A stretch of DNA of 64,000 bases, taken from NCBI RefSeq assembly GCF_000422425.1, contig NZ_KE383828.1:158166-222165 (forward strand), read 5' to 3'. The position numbers and the translations under genes are program-made. The notes below the pieces were generated by a model. The model was not told the origin of the DNA. It saw only the letters and a program-made list of their open reading frames with translations, and ran no database searches. The stretch comes from Oceanospirillum beijerinckii DSM 7166. Its GTDB lineage: Bacteria > Pseudomonadota > Gammaproteobacteria > Pseudomonadales > Halomonadaceae. Of the stretch, positions 35,509-45,617 are shown piece by piece. How positions within the stretch are numbered: position 1 is the stretch's first letter; each line of letters starts with the position of its first letter.

Positions 35509-37707
35509 CTATAAACCCGCTTTGGCTGCCCGTGCCGCATGCAGTTTTTTGTAGCTTTCGATCAGACGAAGATGTTTGTCCAAGCCTTCCAACTGAGAGT
35601 TGGTTGGTGTCAGGCCGTAGAAACGTACTGAGCCTTCAACAGAACCCACTACCGCATCCATACGCTCATTACCGTACATACGACGGAAATTACCAATATA
35701 GTGCTCCAGTTCCATCTCTTCATCCAGGACCACTTCCAGCACCACATTCATTGCCTGATAGAACAAACCACGATCGACAGTATTGTCGTTGTACTGCAGG
35801 AAGTTTTCTGTCAGCTCCTTGGCCTCTTCCAGACGGCCCAGAGCCAGACAGATCAACAGCTTCAATTCCAACAGGGTTAGCTGGCCCCAAGTGGTGTTTT
35901 CATCGAACTCGATGCCGATCAGGGTAATAATATCGGTGTAATCATCCAACTCACTTTCGTAGATACGCTCCAGCAGATCTTCCAGTTGCTGATCTTCCAG
36001 AGAGTGCAGATTCAGAATATCTTCGCGGAAATACAGCGCCTTGTTGGTGTTATCCCAGATAAGATCCTCTACCGGATAGATCTCGGAGTAGTCTGGCACC
36101 AAAATACGACACGCCGGTACACCCAGGTCTTCGTACACCGCCATATACACTTCTTTGCCTTGATCTTCCAAGATACCAAACAGTGTCTCAGCTTCCAGCT
36201 CATTGGCATTTTCACCCTCTGAGGTGAAGTCCCAATCGCTAAACTCATAATCGGCCTTATCACTGAAGAAACGCCAGGACACCACACCGGTTGAATCGAT
36301 AAAATGTTCGACAAAATTATTGGGTTCAGTTACCGCATTACTTTCAAAGGTCGCCTGCGGCATATCGTTCAGACCTTCAAAACTGCGGCCTTGCATCAAC
36401 TCAGTCAAACAGCGCTCTAACGCCACTTCAAGACTTGGATGGGCACCAAAGGAAGTAAACACACCACCGGTACGTGGGTTCATCAGTGCAATACACATCA
36501 CCGGGAACTGTCCACCCAATGACGCATCTTTCACCAGAATCGGGAAGCCCTGCTCTTCCAGGCCTTTAATACCTTCAACAATTTTCGGGAAACGTGCCAA
36601 AACCTCTTCAGGTACTTCCGGCAGAGCCAGCTCCTGTTCCAAAATTTCCCGTTTAACCGCACGTTCAAAGATCTCAGACAAACACTGCACCTGAGCTTCC
36701 ACCAGCGTATTACCGGCACTCATACCGTTACTCAGATAGAGGTTTTCAACGATATTCGACGGGAAATAAACGGTTTCACCATCGGATTGACGTACATAAG
36801 GAATTGAGCAGATGCCACGCTCGACATTACCCGAGTTAGTATCATACAGATGGGAACCACACAGCTCACCTTCCGGGTCATAGATGGCGCGGGTGTATTC
36901 ATCCAGAATCTCTTCCGGCAGCTCATCCTCTGGCCCTGGCTGGAACCATTTTTCAGTCGGATAATGCACGAACTCGCTATTGGCGATCTCTTCACCAAAG
37001 TACTGATCGTTATAGAAGAAATTACAGTTCAGACGCTCCAGAAACTCACCCAGCGCCGATGCCAATGCCGCTTCTTTAGTTGCGCCTTTACCATTGGTAA
37101 AGCACACCTGAGACGCCGCATCACGGATATTCAGCGACCAGGCATTGGGGACGATATTACGCCAGGAGGTGATCTCGATCTTCATGCCCATATCAGCCAG
37201 CAGACGCGTCATCTTAGCGATGGTCTCTTCCAGCGGGCGATCTTTACCCAGAATATAGGTACAGGCATCTTCAGTTGGTTCCGCCATCAGCAGTGCCTGG
37301 GCATCTTCATCCAGGTTCTCAACCACTTCGATCTGGAATTCAGGGCCGGTCTGCACTACCTTTTTCACGGTGCAGCGATCAATCGAGCGGATAATACCTT
37401 CGCGGTCTTTGTCGGAAATATCTTCCGGCAACTCCACCTGAATCTTAAAGATCTGGTTGTAGCGGTTTTTCGGATCAACAATATTATTTTGAGATAGGCG
37501 GATATTTTCAGTCGGAATGCCCCGTGACAGACAGTACACCTTAACAAAATAAGCGGCACACATGGCAGAAGAGGCCAGGAAATAGTCAAACGGGCTTGGG
37601 GCAGAGCCATCCCCCTTGTAGCGAATCGGTTGGTCGGTCACCACCGTGAAATCATCAAATTTGGCTTCAAGGCGTAGGTTGTCGAGAAAATTGACGTTGA
37701 TTTGCAT
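35509..37707 (-). CDS. ycaO: OsmC domain / YcaO domain fusion protein
   Basis: A 732-residue protein in three parts. Residues 1-140 are an OsmC-like domain (SPFDYFLASSAMCAAYFVKVYCLSRGIP). Residues about 165-560 are a YcaO domain, with the ATP-binding block (ALGEFLERLNCNFFYND) and the later GNTLVEAQVQCLSEIFERAV segment. The last 150 residues are helical and TPR-like, as in E. coli YcaO, which helps RimO methylthiolate ribosomal protein S12 and lacks the OsmC part. There are no peptide-precursor or other RiPP genes nearby, so a S12-type or other housekeeping role is more likely than RiPP synthesis. Confidence 0.9.
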   Translation of the reverse strand: MQINVNFLDNLRLEAKFDDFTVVTDQPIRYKGDGSAPSPFDYFLASSAMCAAYFVKVYCLSRGIPTENIRLSQNNIVDPKNRYNQIFKIQVELPEDISDKDREGIIRSIDRCTVKKVVQTGPEFQIEVVENLDEDAQALLMAEPTEDACTYILGKDRPLEETIAKMTRLLADMGMKIEITSWRNIVPNAWSLNIRDAASQVCFTNGKGATKEAALASALGEFLERLNCNFFYNDQYFGEEIANSEFVHYPTEKWFQPGPEDELPEEILDEYTRAIYDPEGELCGSHLYDTNSGNVERGICSIPYVRQSDGETVYFPSNIVENLYLSNGMSAGNTLVEAQVQCLSEIFERAVKREILEQELALPEVPEEVLARFPKIVEGIKGLEEQGFPILVKDASLGGQFPVMCIALMNPRTGGVFTSFGAHPSLEVALERCLTELMQGRSFEGLNDMPQATFESNAVTEPNNFVEHFIDSTGVVSWRFFSDKADYEFSDWDFTSEGENANELEAETLFGILEDQGKEVYMAVYEDLGVPACRILVPDYSEIYPVEDLIWDNTNKALYFREDILNLHSLEDQQLEDLLERIYESELDDYTDIITLIGIEFDENTTWGQLTLLELKLLICLALGRLEEAKELTENFLQYNDNTVDRGLFYQAMNVVLEVVLDEEMELEHYIGNFRRMYGNERMDAVVGSVEGSVRFYGLTPTNSQLEGLDKHLRLIESYKKLHAARAAKAGL

Positions 37708-37898
37708 ACAAAGGGTACTCAGAGTGTAAAAATATAGCGGACAAGGCTGTGCTGCCCGCTATTATGCACTTTTTTCGCCCTGAGTCTTGGTTTGTCGGTA
37801 GGTTTTTCACTCTTCTCCACGTCACGTAATAACGCATTTTTAGCCGGGTTATTTCATCTGACATTCACGCAGAGAACCGTATAATTGCTGCCATATGG

Positions 37899-38465
37899 TT
37901 ATTGAGCAGGCCACTCTGTACCTTGCGTACAATCCTGAACCATCAGCATATTATTACGGGAGTCGTTATTAATAAACACCTGGTTTATAGCAGATTTCTC
38001 ATAGATAAAGTCTTTACATTGAGCACTCTGGCCTGGGCCTATCACAATTTTGCTACCCACCTTCAGTTTACACTCACTCATCACATTCAACGAACTCCAG
38101 GATGGGCAGATACCATTGTCTTTACGATACTTTGCTTTTGGTCCTTCAGGTTTCTGCAAAGACCACCAGCGACCGTATAGAGTGAAATCTTTATCACTGT
38201 TCCAGACACGGTATACCGTGATAGGTTTTTCTGCTTCGAATACACGCCCTTCACACAGCTTACCCTCACCATCTTTGCCACTAGCTTGCGCTAACAATTC
38301 GGCATCATAAGCTGGTTTCAAGCCCTCTGGCACAGCCATAATAGTGCCAATACAAGCCTCACCATTATTGGCCATATCGGTATTAGTGTGTTCGGATTGG
38401 TAAATACTGGTACACCCTACCAGAGAGGTTAGGACCAGAGCAGATAGGATAGATTTTAAGAACAT
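37899..38465 (-). CDS. Hypothetical lipoprotein
   Basis: A 188-residue predicted lipoprotein (lipobox LVGC, lipidated C18). The mature part has six further cysteines (including CIGT, CEGR, CPSW, CKLK, CKDF and CTQG), which suggests disulfides in the periplasm. No family is recognised. It stands alone on the minus strand. Confidence 0.7.
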   Translation of the reverse strand: MFLKSILSALVLTSLVGCTSIYQSEHTNTDMANNGEACIGTIMAVPEGLKPAYDAELLAQASGKDGEGKLCEGRVFEAEKPITVYRVWNSDKDFTLYGRWWSLQKPEGPKAKYRKDNGICPSWSSLNVMSECKLKVGSKIVIGPGQSAQCKDFIYEKSAINQVFINNDSRNNMLMVQDCTQGTEWPAQ

Positions 38466-38714
38466 AATAATTCCCTTTATTGTGTTTTTGGACTAAGCAT
38501 TATTGAGACTTACAACGCTAATAGGTCATAAGCAGGTAATAATACCTATTAATTACAATACCTGCAGCCCATAGAAGCATGCTGCAGCCCATAAGAAGTA
38601 TGCAGCGGCCAAGAAGTTGATTGCCACCGTACTAAAAACAAAGGCCAGAGATTGCTCCCTGGCCTTTTTCCGGCGCAATAATGCACTCAGTCAGTACTGT
38701 TCTTTAATTAACTC
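38466..38714. other. Intergenic region with short direct repeats
   Basis: The unit GCATGCTGCAGCCCATA occurs twice at about 38,577-38,612 with a third, degenerate GTATGCAGC downstream. The rest is AT-rich and holds the terminator of the efflux operon. Confidence 0.55.
38641..38669 (-). terminator. Terminator of the RND efflux operon (bidirectional)
   Basis: AAGGCCAG (38641-38648) pairs with CTGGCCTT (38659-38666) around a 10-base loop, with T runs on both sides. It lies about 45 bases after the minus-strand efflux pump stop. Confidence 0.7.
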
Positions 38715-41700
38715 TTAAGCTGCTTTCTGCTCCGGTTGTTGCCGTTTAAAGACTCGACGCACCAAACGGAACAGCCAGTTATTACTAAAGTTATCGCCCA
38801 GTACTAACATACAAGGGGTCAGGAACAGGGTCAGCAGGGTGGCAAACGCCAAACCACCGGCAATGGCACTGGACAGTTGTGTCCACCACTGGGTTGACGG
38901 GGCGCCCATGCCTAACGAGTGCTCCATCAGGTTGACATTCACCGCCAAAACCATCGGCATCAAACCCAAAATGGTTGTCGTTGCGGTCAGCAATACCGGA
39001 CGTAAACGCAATGAGCCGGTTTCCAGCGCTGCTTCAAAGGCACTCAAACCATCTTTGCGCATCTGGTTATAGGTATCGATCAAAACAATATTGTTGTTCA
39101 CCACGATACCCGCCAAAGCGATAATGCCCATACCCACCATTACCACACCAAAGGCCTGGCCAGTAATCAAGAGCCCCAGAAGTACGCCTGCAGTAGAGAA
39201 TACAATAGCTGACAGCACCAGCAGAGTCTGATAAATGCTATTAAACTGCACGATCAGAATCAGCATCATCAGCAGAATCGCCACAACAAAGGCACTGGAC
39301 AGGAACACCATCGACTCCTGCTGATCAGCATCTTCGCCGCCATATTGCACACTGACGGTATCCGGCAGCTCCACCAAACGCTCCTTCAGTACCTTCAGAC
39401 GTTCATCGACCTGCTGACCTTCAGCCACATCGCCTTCAATAGTGATTGTACGTTTGCCATCCAGGCGGCGCAGAACCCCCGTTTTGGGTTCAGGTGTCAG
39501 GGTAACAAAATTACTCAGCGGAACCTGCCCCAGCGGTGTATTCAGACTCTGTCTATTCAGCTGATCCAGTGTCCGGGCATATTCCGGCAAACGTACTCGA
39601 ATATCCACCTCATCTGTAGCATCTTCCGGTCGATAGCTGGCCAGTTTCAGGCCATTGCTAACCATCTGAACCGCATTACCCACACTGGCTACGGTAGCAC
39701 CATACTGAGCCGCCTTGGCACGATCCACCTCAAAGCGCCATTCAATACCGGGCAGAGCACGGTTATCGTTGACATCAATAAAGCCGCCCATTTCGTCCAT
39801 AATATCCCGTGCCTGCTGTACAGCCCGGTTAATCTCATCGGGATTGGAAGCACTGATCTGCACTTCTATCGGCTTACCACCTGACGGTCCGTCTTCCTGT
39901 TTACGAAACTCCAGAATCACACCGGGAATATCTTCCGTACGTTGACGCATATCTTCCATGATCTTGCTGGCCGGACGACGCTGTTCCCAGTCGATAAACT
40001 GAAACTGGATCACACCGATCACATCAGCGGCCATCTGGCCATCACTGCTGGCAAAGGAGCGGGCGTACAGGGCTTCCACTTCGGGCATACCGTACAGGCG
40101 CTCTTCTACACGCTTTAGAATGGCATCTTTCTCATACACGGAATAGTCTCCCAGTGTACGTACCTGCACCTGTGCCGATTCCGGTTCAACATCCGGGAAA
40201 AACTCAACGCCGTGATTGTATTTGCCGTACAGGGCATAAATTACGGCCATAACACCCACCAGACTCAGAAAAGTCATGGTTGGCCATTTCAGCATCCCAC
40301 CCAACACGGCACGATAGCCTTTACCGGCAAAGGTCAGACCATGAGCATGATTAAGATCAATAGCTTCTGTGCTCTCAACCGTTTGAGCGTTTTCCTTGCG
40401 GCCAATCACCTTACCCATCACCGGCAGGAAGATCAGCGCCATCGCCAGAGAGGCAAACAGACAGATCATAACCGTCGCAGGCAGGTACTTCATAAACTCA
40501 CCCATCACCCCCGGCCAGAACAGCAGCGGCAGAAACACCATTATAGTGGTCATGGTTGAAGCGATAATCGGCCACGCCATACGACTGGCAGCCCGCGCCC
40601 AGGCCTCTTTACGGCTAAAGCCCTCTTTCTGATGACGATCCGCCAGCTCAGATACCACAATGGCACCATCCACCAACATACCCGCCACCAGAATCAGTGA
40701 GAACAGCACGATAATATTCATGGTGAAGCCCAAACCCCACACCACCAGAATACCGGTCAGAAAGGCGCCTGGAATGGTCAAACCCACTAACAATGCCGGC
40801 CTTGTGCCCATCGTCGCCAGCATAATAATCAGTACCAGTACCACAGCCGTCAGTACATTATTGAGCAAGTCAGACAGCATGGAACGCACCTCAGAGGATT
40901 GATCCATGATATACGTCACCTGAGTACCTTCCGGCATTTGTGACTGTGCCACCTCAAACAGGGCTTTCACCTGCTCCACGGTATTGATGATATTAGCGCC
41001 AGCACGTTTGGAGATCTCCAGCACTACCGCCGGTTGACCATTAATGCGGGCGAAACCGGTCGGATCAGTAAAGCTGCGTCGAACCGTCGCCACCTCTTTG
41101 AAGGTCACTACCGTATTGCCGTCCACCTTGACTGGCATATTCATCACATCTTCCAGGTCTTCGATCACCCCCCGGAATCTTTAGTGTCATACGACCGGCA
41201 CCGGAATCCAGGCTACCCGCCGCAACCAACTGGTTATTATTGGTCACCAGAGTATAGAGATCGCTGTAATCCAGGTTGTAGCTATCCATTGCCTGAGGAT
41301 CGACAATGATTTCCAGCAGATCTTCCCGGTCACCACCGATATCCACCTCCAGTACTTCCGGGATACCTTCAATTGCATCTTTCAGACGACGGGCGATAAA
41401 AACCAGCTCTTTTTCACTGATTGGACCCGATAAGCCGACCGAGAGCACCGGGAAAAGAGCCACATTGATCTCATGCACCGAAGGTTCATCGGCTTCTTCC
41501 GGTAGGTTTGCCTTGGCGTTGTCTACCTTCTCCCGTACATCCTGCAGTGCCGTCTTGGGATCAAAACCGGCATCAAACTCCAGGGTAACCGATGAATGAC
41601 CTTCACCGGCAATAGAGGTCATCTTCTTGATGCCCTCCAGTGAACGCAACTCCTGCTCCATCGGGCGTACCAGCAGACGCTCGGCATCATCCGGGCTGAT

Positions 41701-41862
41701 ACCACTCAGACTCATGGAGACATAGATCACCGGAATAGTGACATCAGGATTGGATTCTTTGGGGATAGCGACATACGCACTCAAGCCGCCTACCACCAAC
41801 ATAATCAGAATAAACAGGGTGGCACGACTTCGATCCATTGCCGCACGGATAATGGTCTCCAT
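38715..41862 (-). pseudogene. RND-family efflux pump, inner-membrane subunit, frameshifted
   Basis: A nearly full-length RND transporter of about 1,049 codons split into two frames. The 5' part (41862 to about 41170) reads METIIRAAMDRSRATLFILIM, then the usual porter domain to GAGRMTLKIPG. In the homologous line it should continue VIEDLEDVMNMPVKVDG, but a run of six G on the coding strand (plus-strand C at 41168-41173) puts this in the +1 frame; five G would restore KIPG-VIED. The 3' part (817 codons) carries the proton-relay helix with VAGMLVDGAIVVSE and the rest of the pump. Either a genuine broken gene or a homopolymer error; the partner adaptor gene is also broken. Confidence 0.88.
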
Positions 41863-41863
41863 C

Positions 41864-43045
41864 TTAGTTCACCCCATTACCCTTAGCGCTATTGCTTGCG
41901 CCACTGACACCACTCATCTCCTGAGGATTAGCGCTTTGATCCACTGACAGAGTAGCAACAACCTGCTCACCCTCTTTCACAAAACCACCACCTAAAGTGA
42001 TCACTTCAACCTGATCCGGCAGACCCTTAATCCAGGCCCCATCCGTACCAGTACTGAGCAGCTCAACACGCTGAAAAATCACCTTATCGCCCTGATCGAC
42101 CCATTTCACGCCCAGTTGACCATGACTATTCAGGCTCAACAGCGCTGGCGTGACCTTATGAGCCCGCACCGAGCCTAAGTCGATATCCAATGTCGCACTG
42201 GCACCGGCAATACGTTGGCGGTCAGGATTTGGCAGCATCACTTCGATAGGGAAACTACGGGTGCCAGTTTCGGCTGCACTGGCGATAAAGCTCACGGTGC
42301 CAGACAGCTCTTGTCCATTCAGCAGAGTAACGGTCACCTGCTGCCCCACAGCGACAGCAGCGACAGACTGCTGAGGGATCTGCGCCGTCACCTTCAGCCG
42401 GTCAATATTTACCAAACGCGCCCAAGTCTCCCCTGCGGTCAGAAACTGACCGATCTCGGCATCGTTCTTGTCCAATACGCCAGTGAACGGAGCTGTCGGT
42501 GTAGAGTGCTGCAGTTGCAGACGCGCCTGAGTCAAAGCTGACTTGGCCCCTTCCAGCTCACTTTGCAGGCGCAGAACCTCGGTTTCCGTTTGCATATTAC
42601 GCTTTTTCAAACGCTGGGCTGCGGCCAGTTCAGCGCGCTTAAGTTTAACTTCCGCTTCCGTGCTGCGGACCTGGGCCTGATATTCCGCATTACTCAGTTT
42701 CAACAGTAACTAACCCGCTTTAACCGGCTCACCCTGCTCAACCGGCAGGCTCTCAACAGTACCGGACACCTGAGTTCGCAAATCAACACTGCGCCAAGCT
42801 TCGATCTGTCCCTGTACGATATGATGCTGGCTGTAATCCTGAGCCTGAATAATCCGTGCTTCCACACGGGTTAACGCTGCATCGGTGGTTGTGGCGACAT
42901 CAGACGCCTCTGGCGCTTTTTCCTGGGCTGCAAGCTGTTCTGCCGTCATCGCCCAGTAAACCAGAGCAATAACGGCTAATAGAGCGGTTACCTTGGAAAA
43001 GCTGATTTTTGCAATACTCATTTGAATACCATCTAGTTCAAACAA
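41864..43045 (-). pseudogene. RND efflux membrane-fusion (adaptor) protein, interrupted by an in-frame stop
   Basis: An HlyD/AcrA-type periplasmic adaptor: N-terminal membrane anchor, biotinyl-lipoyl half (HIVQGQIEAWRSVDLRTQVSG), coiled-coil hairpin (AEVKLKRAELAAAQRLKKRN), second lipoyl half (APFTGVLDKNDAEIGQFL) and beta-barrel. At 42712-42710 the reading frame has TAG immediately after PVKAG where the family has G-x-x-L; the next codons LLKLSNAEYQAQ continue in the same frame. A single C-to-T change (CAG to TAG) would explain it. The two genes are coupled (one base apart). The start is 43045 or the ATG at 43021. Confidence 0.85.
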
Positions 43046-43296
43046 AAAATACTGTGAGCGGTTAGCCCAGCCAGGGCTAAATTATAGGTAGATTTAATAC
43101 TCTAAAGATATCTATCCAATGACATTTCAGTGATCTCCTACAATTTTAGAAATATCTGATTGAAAGAGCGTGCTCAATCGTCAGAATACCACCGCCACTT
43201 ATCTATAAAATCGATCAATAAAATCTTTTTTATCCGTTTTCATCTATTTAAGAAAAACATAATAATCAGCGCCATAACGATAAACGGATAAAGACC

Positions 43297-44397
43297 ATGC
43301 TTGTCACCACTTCTCAATTGAAAGAGCTGCTCAATAAAAAGGCTCATAGAGTAATGCGGCCTAAGAATGCTATTGTAAGCTCACCTCTGGTTACTACAGC
43401 TATAACACTGGCTGTAATCACCATTCTGTCTTATTTCCTGGCCAAGATCGCCTGGTTGGCTGAGCTGGGACTAAGCAGCCTGCCTCTGGCCATTATTCTG
43501 GGGATCACTGCCGGATTTTTTATCCGTAACCCTGTAACGGCAATTCCAGATAAAGCCGCTCAGTTTTGCCAACAAAAATTACTGCGCCTCGGCATTATTC
43601 TGTTTGGCTTTAATCTGACCATTCAGCAACTAGTCGCTTTGGGCTGGCAGGTGATCGTGATCGACCTGCTGATTATCAGCACTGTTTTGGTCGTCGGTAT
43701 TACTCTGGGTATGCGCTGGTTAAAACTCCCTAAGGAGCTGGCTGTGTTGACCAGTATCGGCAGTGCGGTTTGTGGTGCTGCGGCCATTATGGCGGCAGAA
43801 CCTGTCGTTAAGGGCGGTCACAAACATGTGTCTGTTGCCGTCGCAACCGTAGTGATCTTTGGTACCCTGTCACTACTGGCCTACCCTCTGCTCTATCCTC
43901 TACTGGCACTGTCACCCGAGCACTTCGGCATTTTTATTGGCAGCACCGTACATGAAGTCGCCCAAGCCGTTGCCGCCGGTGAAACTATCAGCCCTGAAGC
44001 CCTGCAAACAGCACTATTAACCAAACTTGTTCGCGTATTGTGTCTGGCGCCGGTTGTCGTCTGTTTAGCCTTGGTATTGTTCCGCACTTCTGGTAAAGAG
44101 CAGGTAAAGAGCGGTGAAAACCTACGCGACAAAATTGTACTGCCTTGGTTTATTCTCTATTTTCTACTGGCTATTGGCGTCAATAGTCTGATCGCCTTGC
44201 CAGAAGCAACCGGTGAACTGATTCAGGTGATCAGCCAGTTAAGCTTAACTGCCGCGATGGCGGCGATGGGGTTTAACACCCGCCTGTCTTGTCTGCGTCA
44301 GGCGGGTATCAAACCCCTGTTGCTGGCTGGTATTTTATTTGTCGTGCTAATGGCGACCGGTGTAACGGCTAATCTGGTGCTTTTACCTAAGGTATAA
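43297..44397 (+). CDS. YeiH family putative sulfate/anion exporter (UPF0324)
   Basis: A 366-residue membrane protein with about ten helices and the UPF0324 hallmarks: LPLAIILGITAGFF, LRLGIILFGFNLTIQQL, GSAVCGAAAIMAAEPVV and FIGSTVHEVAQAVAAG. Family members (YeiH, Cons_hypoth698) are thought to export sulfate or related anions. It stands alone; an in-frame ATG at 43354 (RPKNAIVSS) is an alternative start. Confidence 0.88.
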   Translation: MLVTTSQLKELLNKKAHRVMRPKNAIVSSPLVTTAITLAVITILSYFLAKIAWLAELGLSSLPLAIILGITAGFFIRNPVTAIPDKAAQFCQQKLLRLGIILFGFNLTIQQLVALGWQVIVIDLLIISTVLVVGITLGMRWLKLPKELAVLTSIGSAVCGAAAIMAAEPVVKGGHKHVSVAVATVVIFGTLSLLAYPLLYPLLALSPEHFGIFIGSTVHEVAQAVAAGETISPEALQTALLTKLVRVLCLAPVVVCLALVLFRTSGKEQVKSGENLRDKIVLPWFILYFLLAIGVNSLIALPEATGELIQVISQLSLTAAMAAMGFNTRLSCLRQAGIKPLLLAGILFVVLMATGVTANLVLLPKV

Positions 44398-44479
44398 AGC
44401 TCAGCACTCAACTTAACCAGGCTAGACCGGACCAGATCAAGCCAAACAAAACCACACACTGAGAACAAAACCACACAGG

Positions 44480-45244
44480 TTAGAAAGTGTAAGTCGTCAT
44501 TATCATGCCACTGAACACCTTATCCCGTTTGATCAATGGTGAGTCGCTGATGCCATCGCCCAACCAGGTGTAAGTCAGCTGATTGACAATGCGCCACTCT
44601 TCGGTAAGAGGAATAATAAAACCCAAAGAGGCAGAGGTATTAACCGTATCTTTGCCTTTATAGGCAGACCTTGCCGCCGTAGCTTCACTGTCTTTTACAC
44701 CAAAATAGTAATCCACGTAATCTTTGCTGAGAGCTTCTACCTCAATAGAAGGCGCCACTATCAGATAACGATTAACAGGGAAGCTACTTTCCAACCCAAG
44801 GTTCATTTGAAAACCATCGTGACGACCGGAAACATCGCCTGCAACAGCCGCTGACAGGCTTGCCATTCCCAGGTCAAACTCACCACCCAGGCTGAGATCA
44901 ACACTATTATGGCGTGTTTTCATCCCTTCCAGGATGGTCGCATCGTCACTGTCGTAGCCATCACCTGAAATACCCAGGCCTGCATACAAGCTTAGTGGCG
45001 AGTTTTCGTTGCCATAGAACTGATAAAAAGCCCCTTCGCCACCAATGCTGAAGTTTTCAGTCTCGTATGCAATAACAGGAAACAAGGTATAGTTTTTATC
45101 CTGTCCATAGTAAATCTCTTCCATACCGATAGCCCCTAAGCCCAGAGTCCATTGACCCGCGTAGGCTGACGCGGAGGGCAGCATCAGAGTCGATACGGTC
45201 AATGTCGAGCTTAGCAATGCTGTACAAAACAGTGATTTTTTCAT
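44480..45244 (-). CDS. MipA/OmpV family outer-membrane protein
   Basis: A 254-residue protein with a signal peptide (cleavage after SAYA) and an all-beta mature part of alternating hydrophobic residues ending in aromatic Phe (MTTYTF), as for outer-membrane barrels. The MipA/OmpV pattern is present (YYGQDKNYTLFPVIAYETENFSIGGEG). Members are often controlled by two-component systems; here an RstAB-like pair is encoded next, in the same direction upstream. Function: scaffold or channel, unknown. Confidence 0.85.
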   Translation of the reverse strand: MKKSLFCTALLSSTLTVSTLMLPSASAYAGQWTLGLGAIGMEEIYYGQDKNYTLFPVIAYETENFSIGGEGAFYQFYGNENSPLSLYAGLGISGDGYDSDDATILEGMKTRHNSVDLSLGGEFDLGMASLSAAVAGDVSGRHDGFQMNLGLESSFPVNRYLIVAPSIEVEALSKDYVDYYFGVKDSEATAARSAYKGKDTVNTSASLGFIIPLTEEWRIVNQLTYTWLGDGISDSPLIKRDKVFSGMIMTTYTF

Positions 45245-45617
45245 GAGATTGGCTCTTCTAATTCCTTTAATCTGTCCCTAAATACTCTGGCGTTCATCCC
45301 TCAGACAGAAGCAGAGATGGCCCTTAAACCTGATTGCAAAAGTGTGCAACCCAATCAAATAGAATAAAAGCTCTGAAGTGTATGGCTTTGTAAGATACGC
45401 CATTACAAGTGTCAGCGACGTTGCAGCATCAAGAAAGATGCCAGGTAGGCATACAGTACTTTCCCCTACATAAGCCCGTATCTTCCGGCCCCATCGGCCG
45501 GAAGATATCGGAATATTTATGCTCAGGTACTTAAGTTGCCAAACATTTCATTAGATTAGTGTGCACTTATTAGATTAATGTGCACTGATCAGATGAGTAT
45601 ACGAACAGGCACCAGAA
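45245..45617. other. Intergenic region with a strong hairpin
   Basis: No gene seen. A perfect 12-bp hairpin, TATCTTCCGGCC (45479-45490) and GGCCGGAAGATA (45496-45507), lies about 110 bases after the sensor-kinase stop. TTAGATTA-type AT-rich repeats follow. Confidence 0.6.

Noticed and set aside
35509..37707. YcaO as part of a RiPP (thiazole/oxazole peptide) cluster
   Set aside because: There is no precursor peptide, dehydrogenase or E1-like partner gene nearby.
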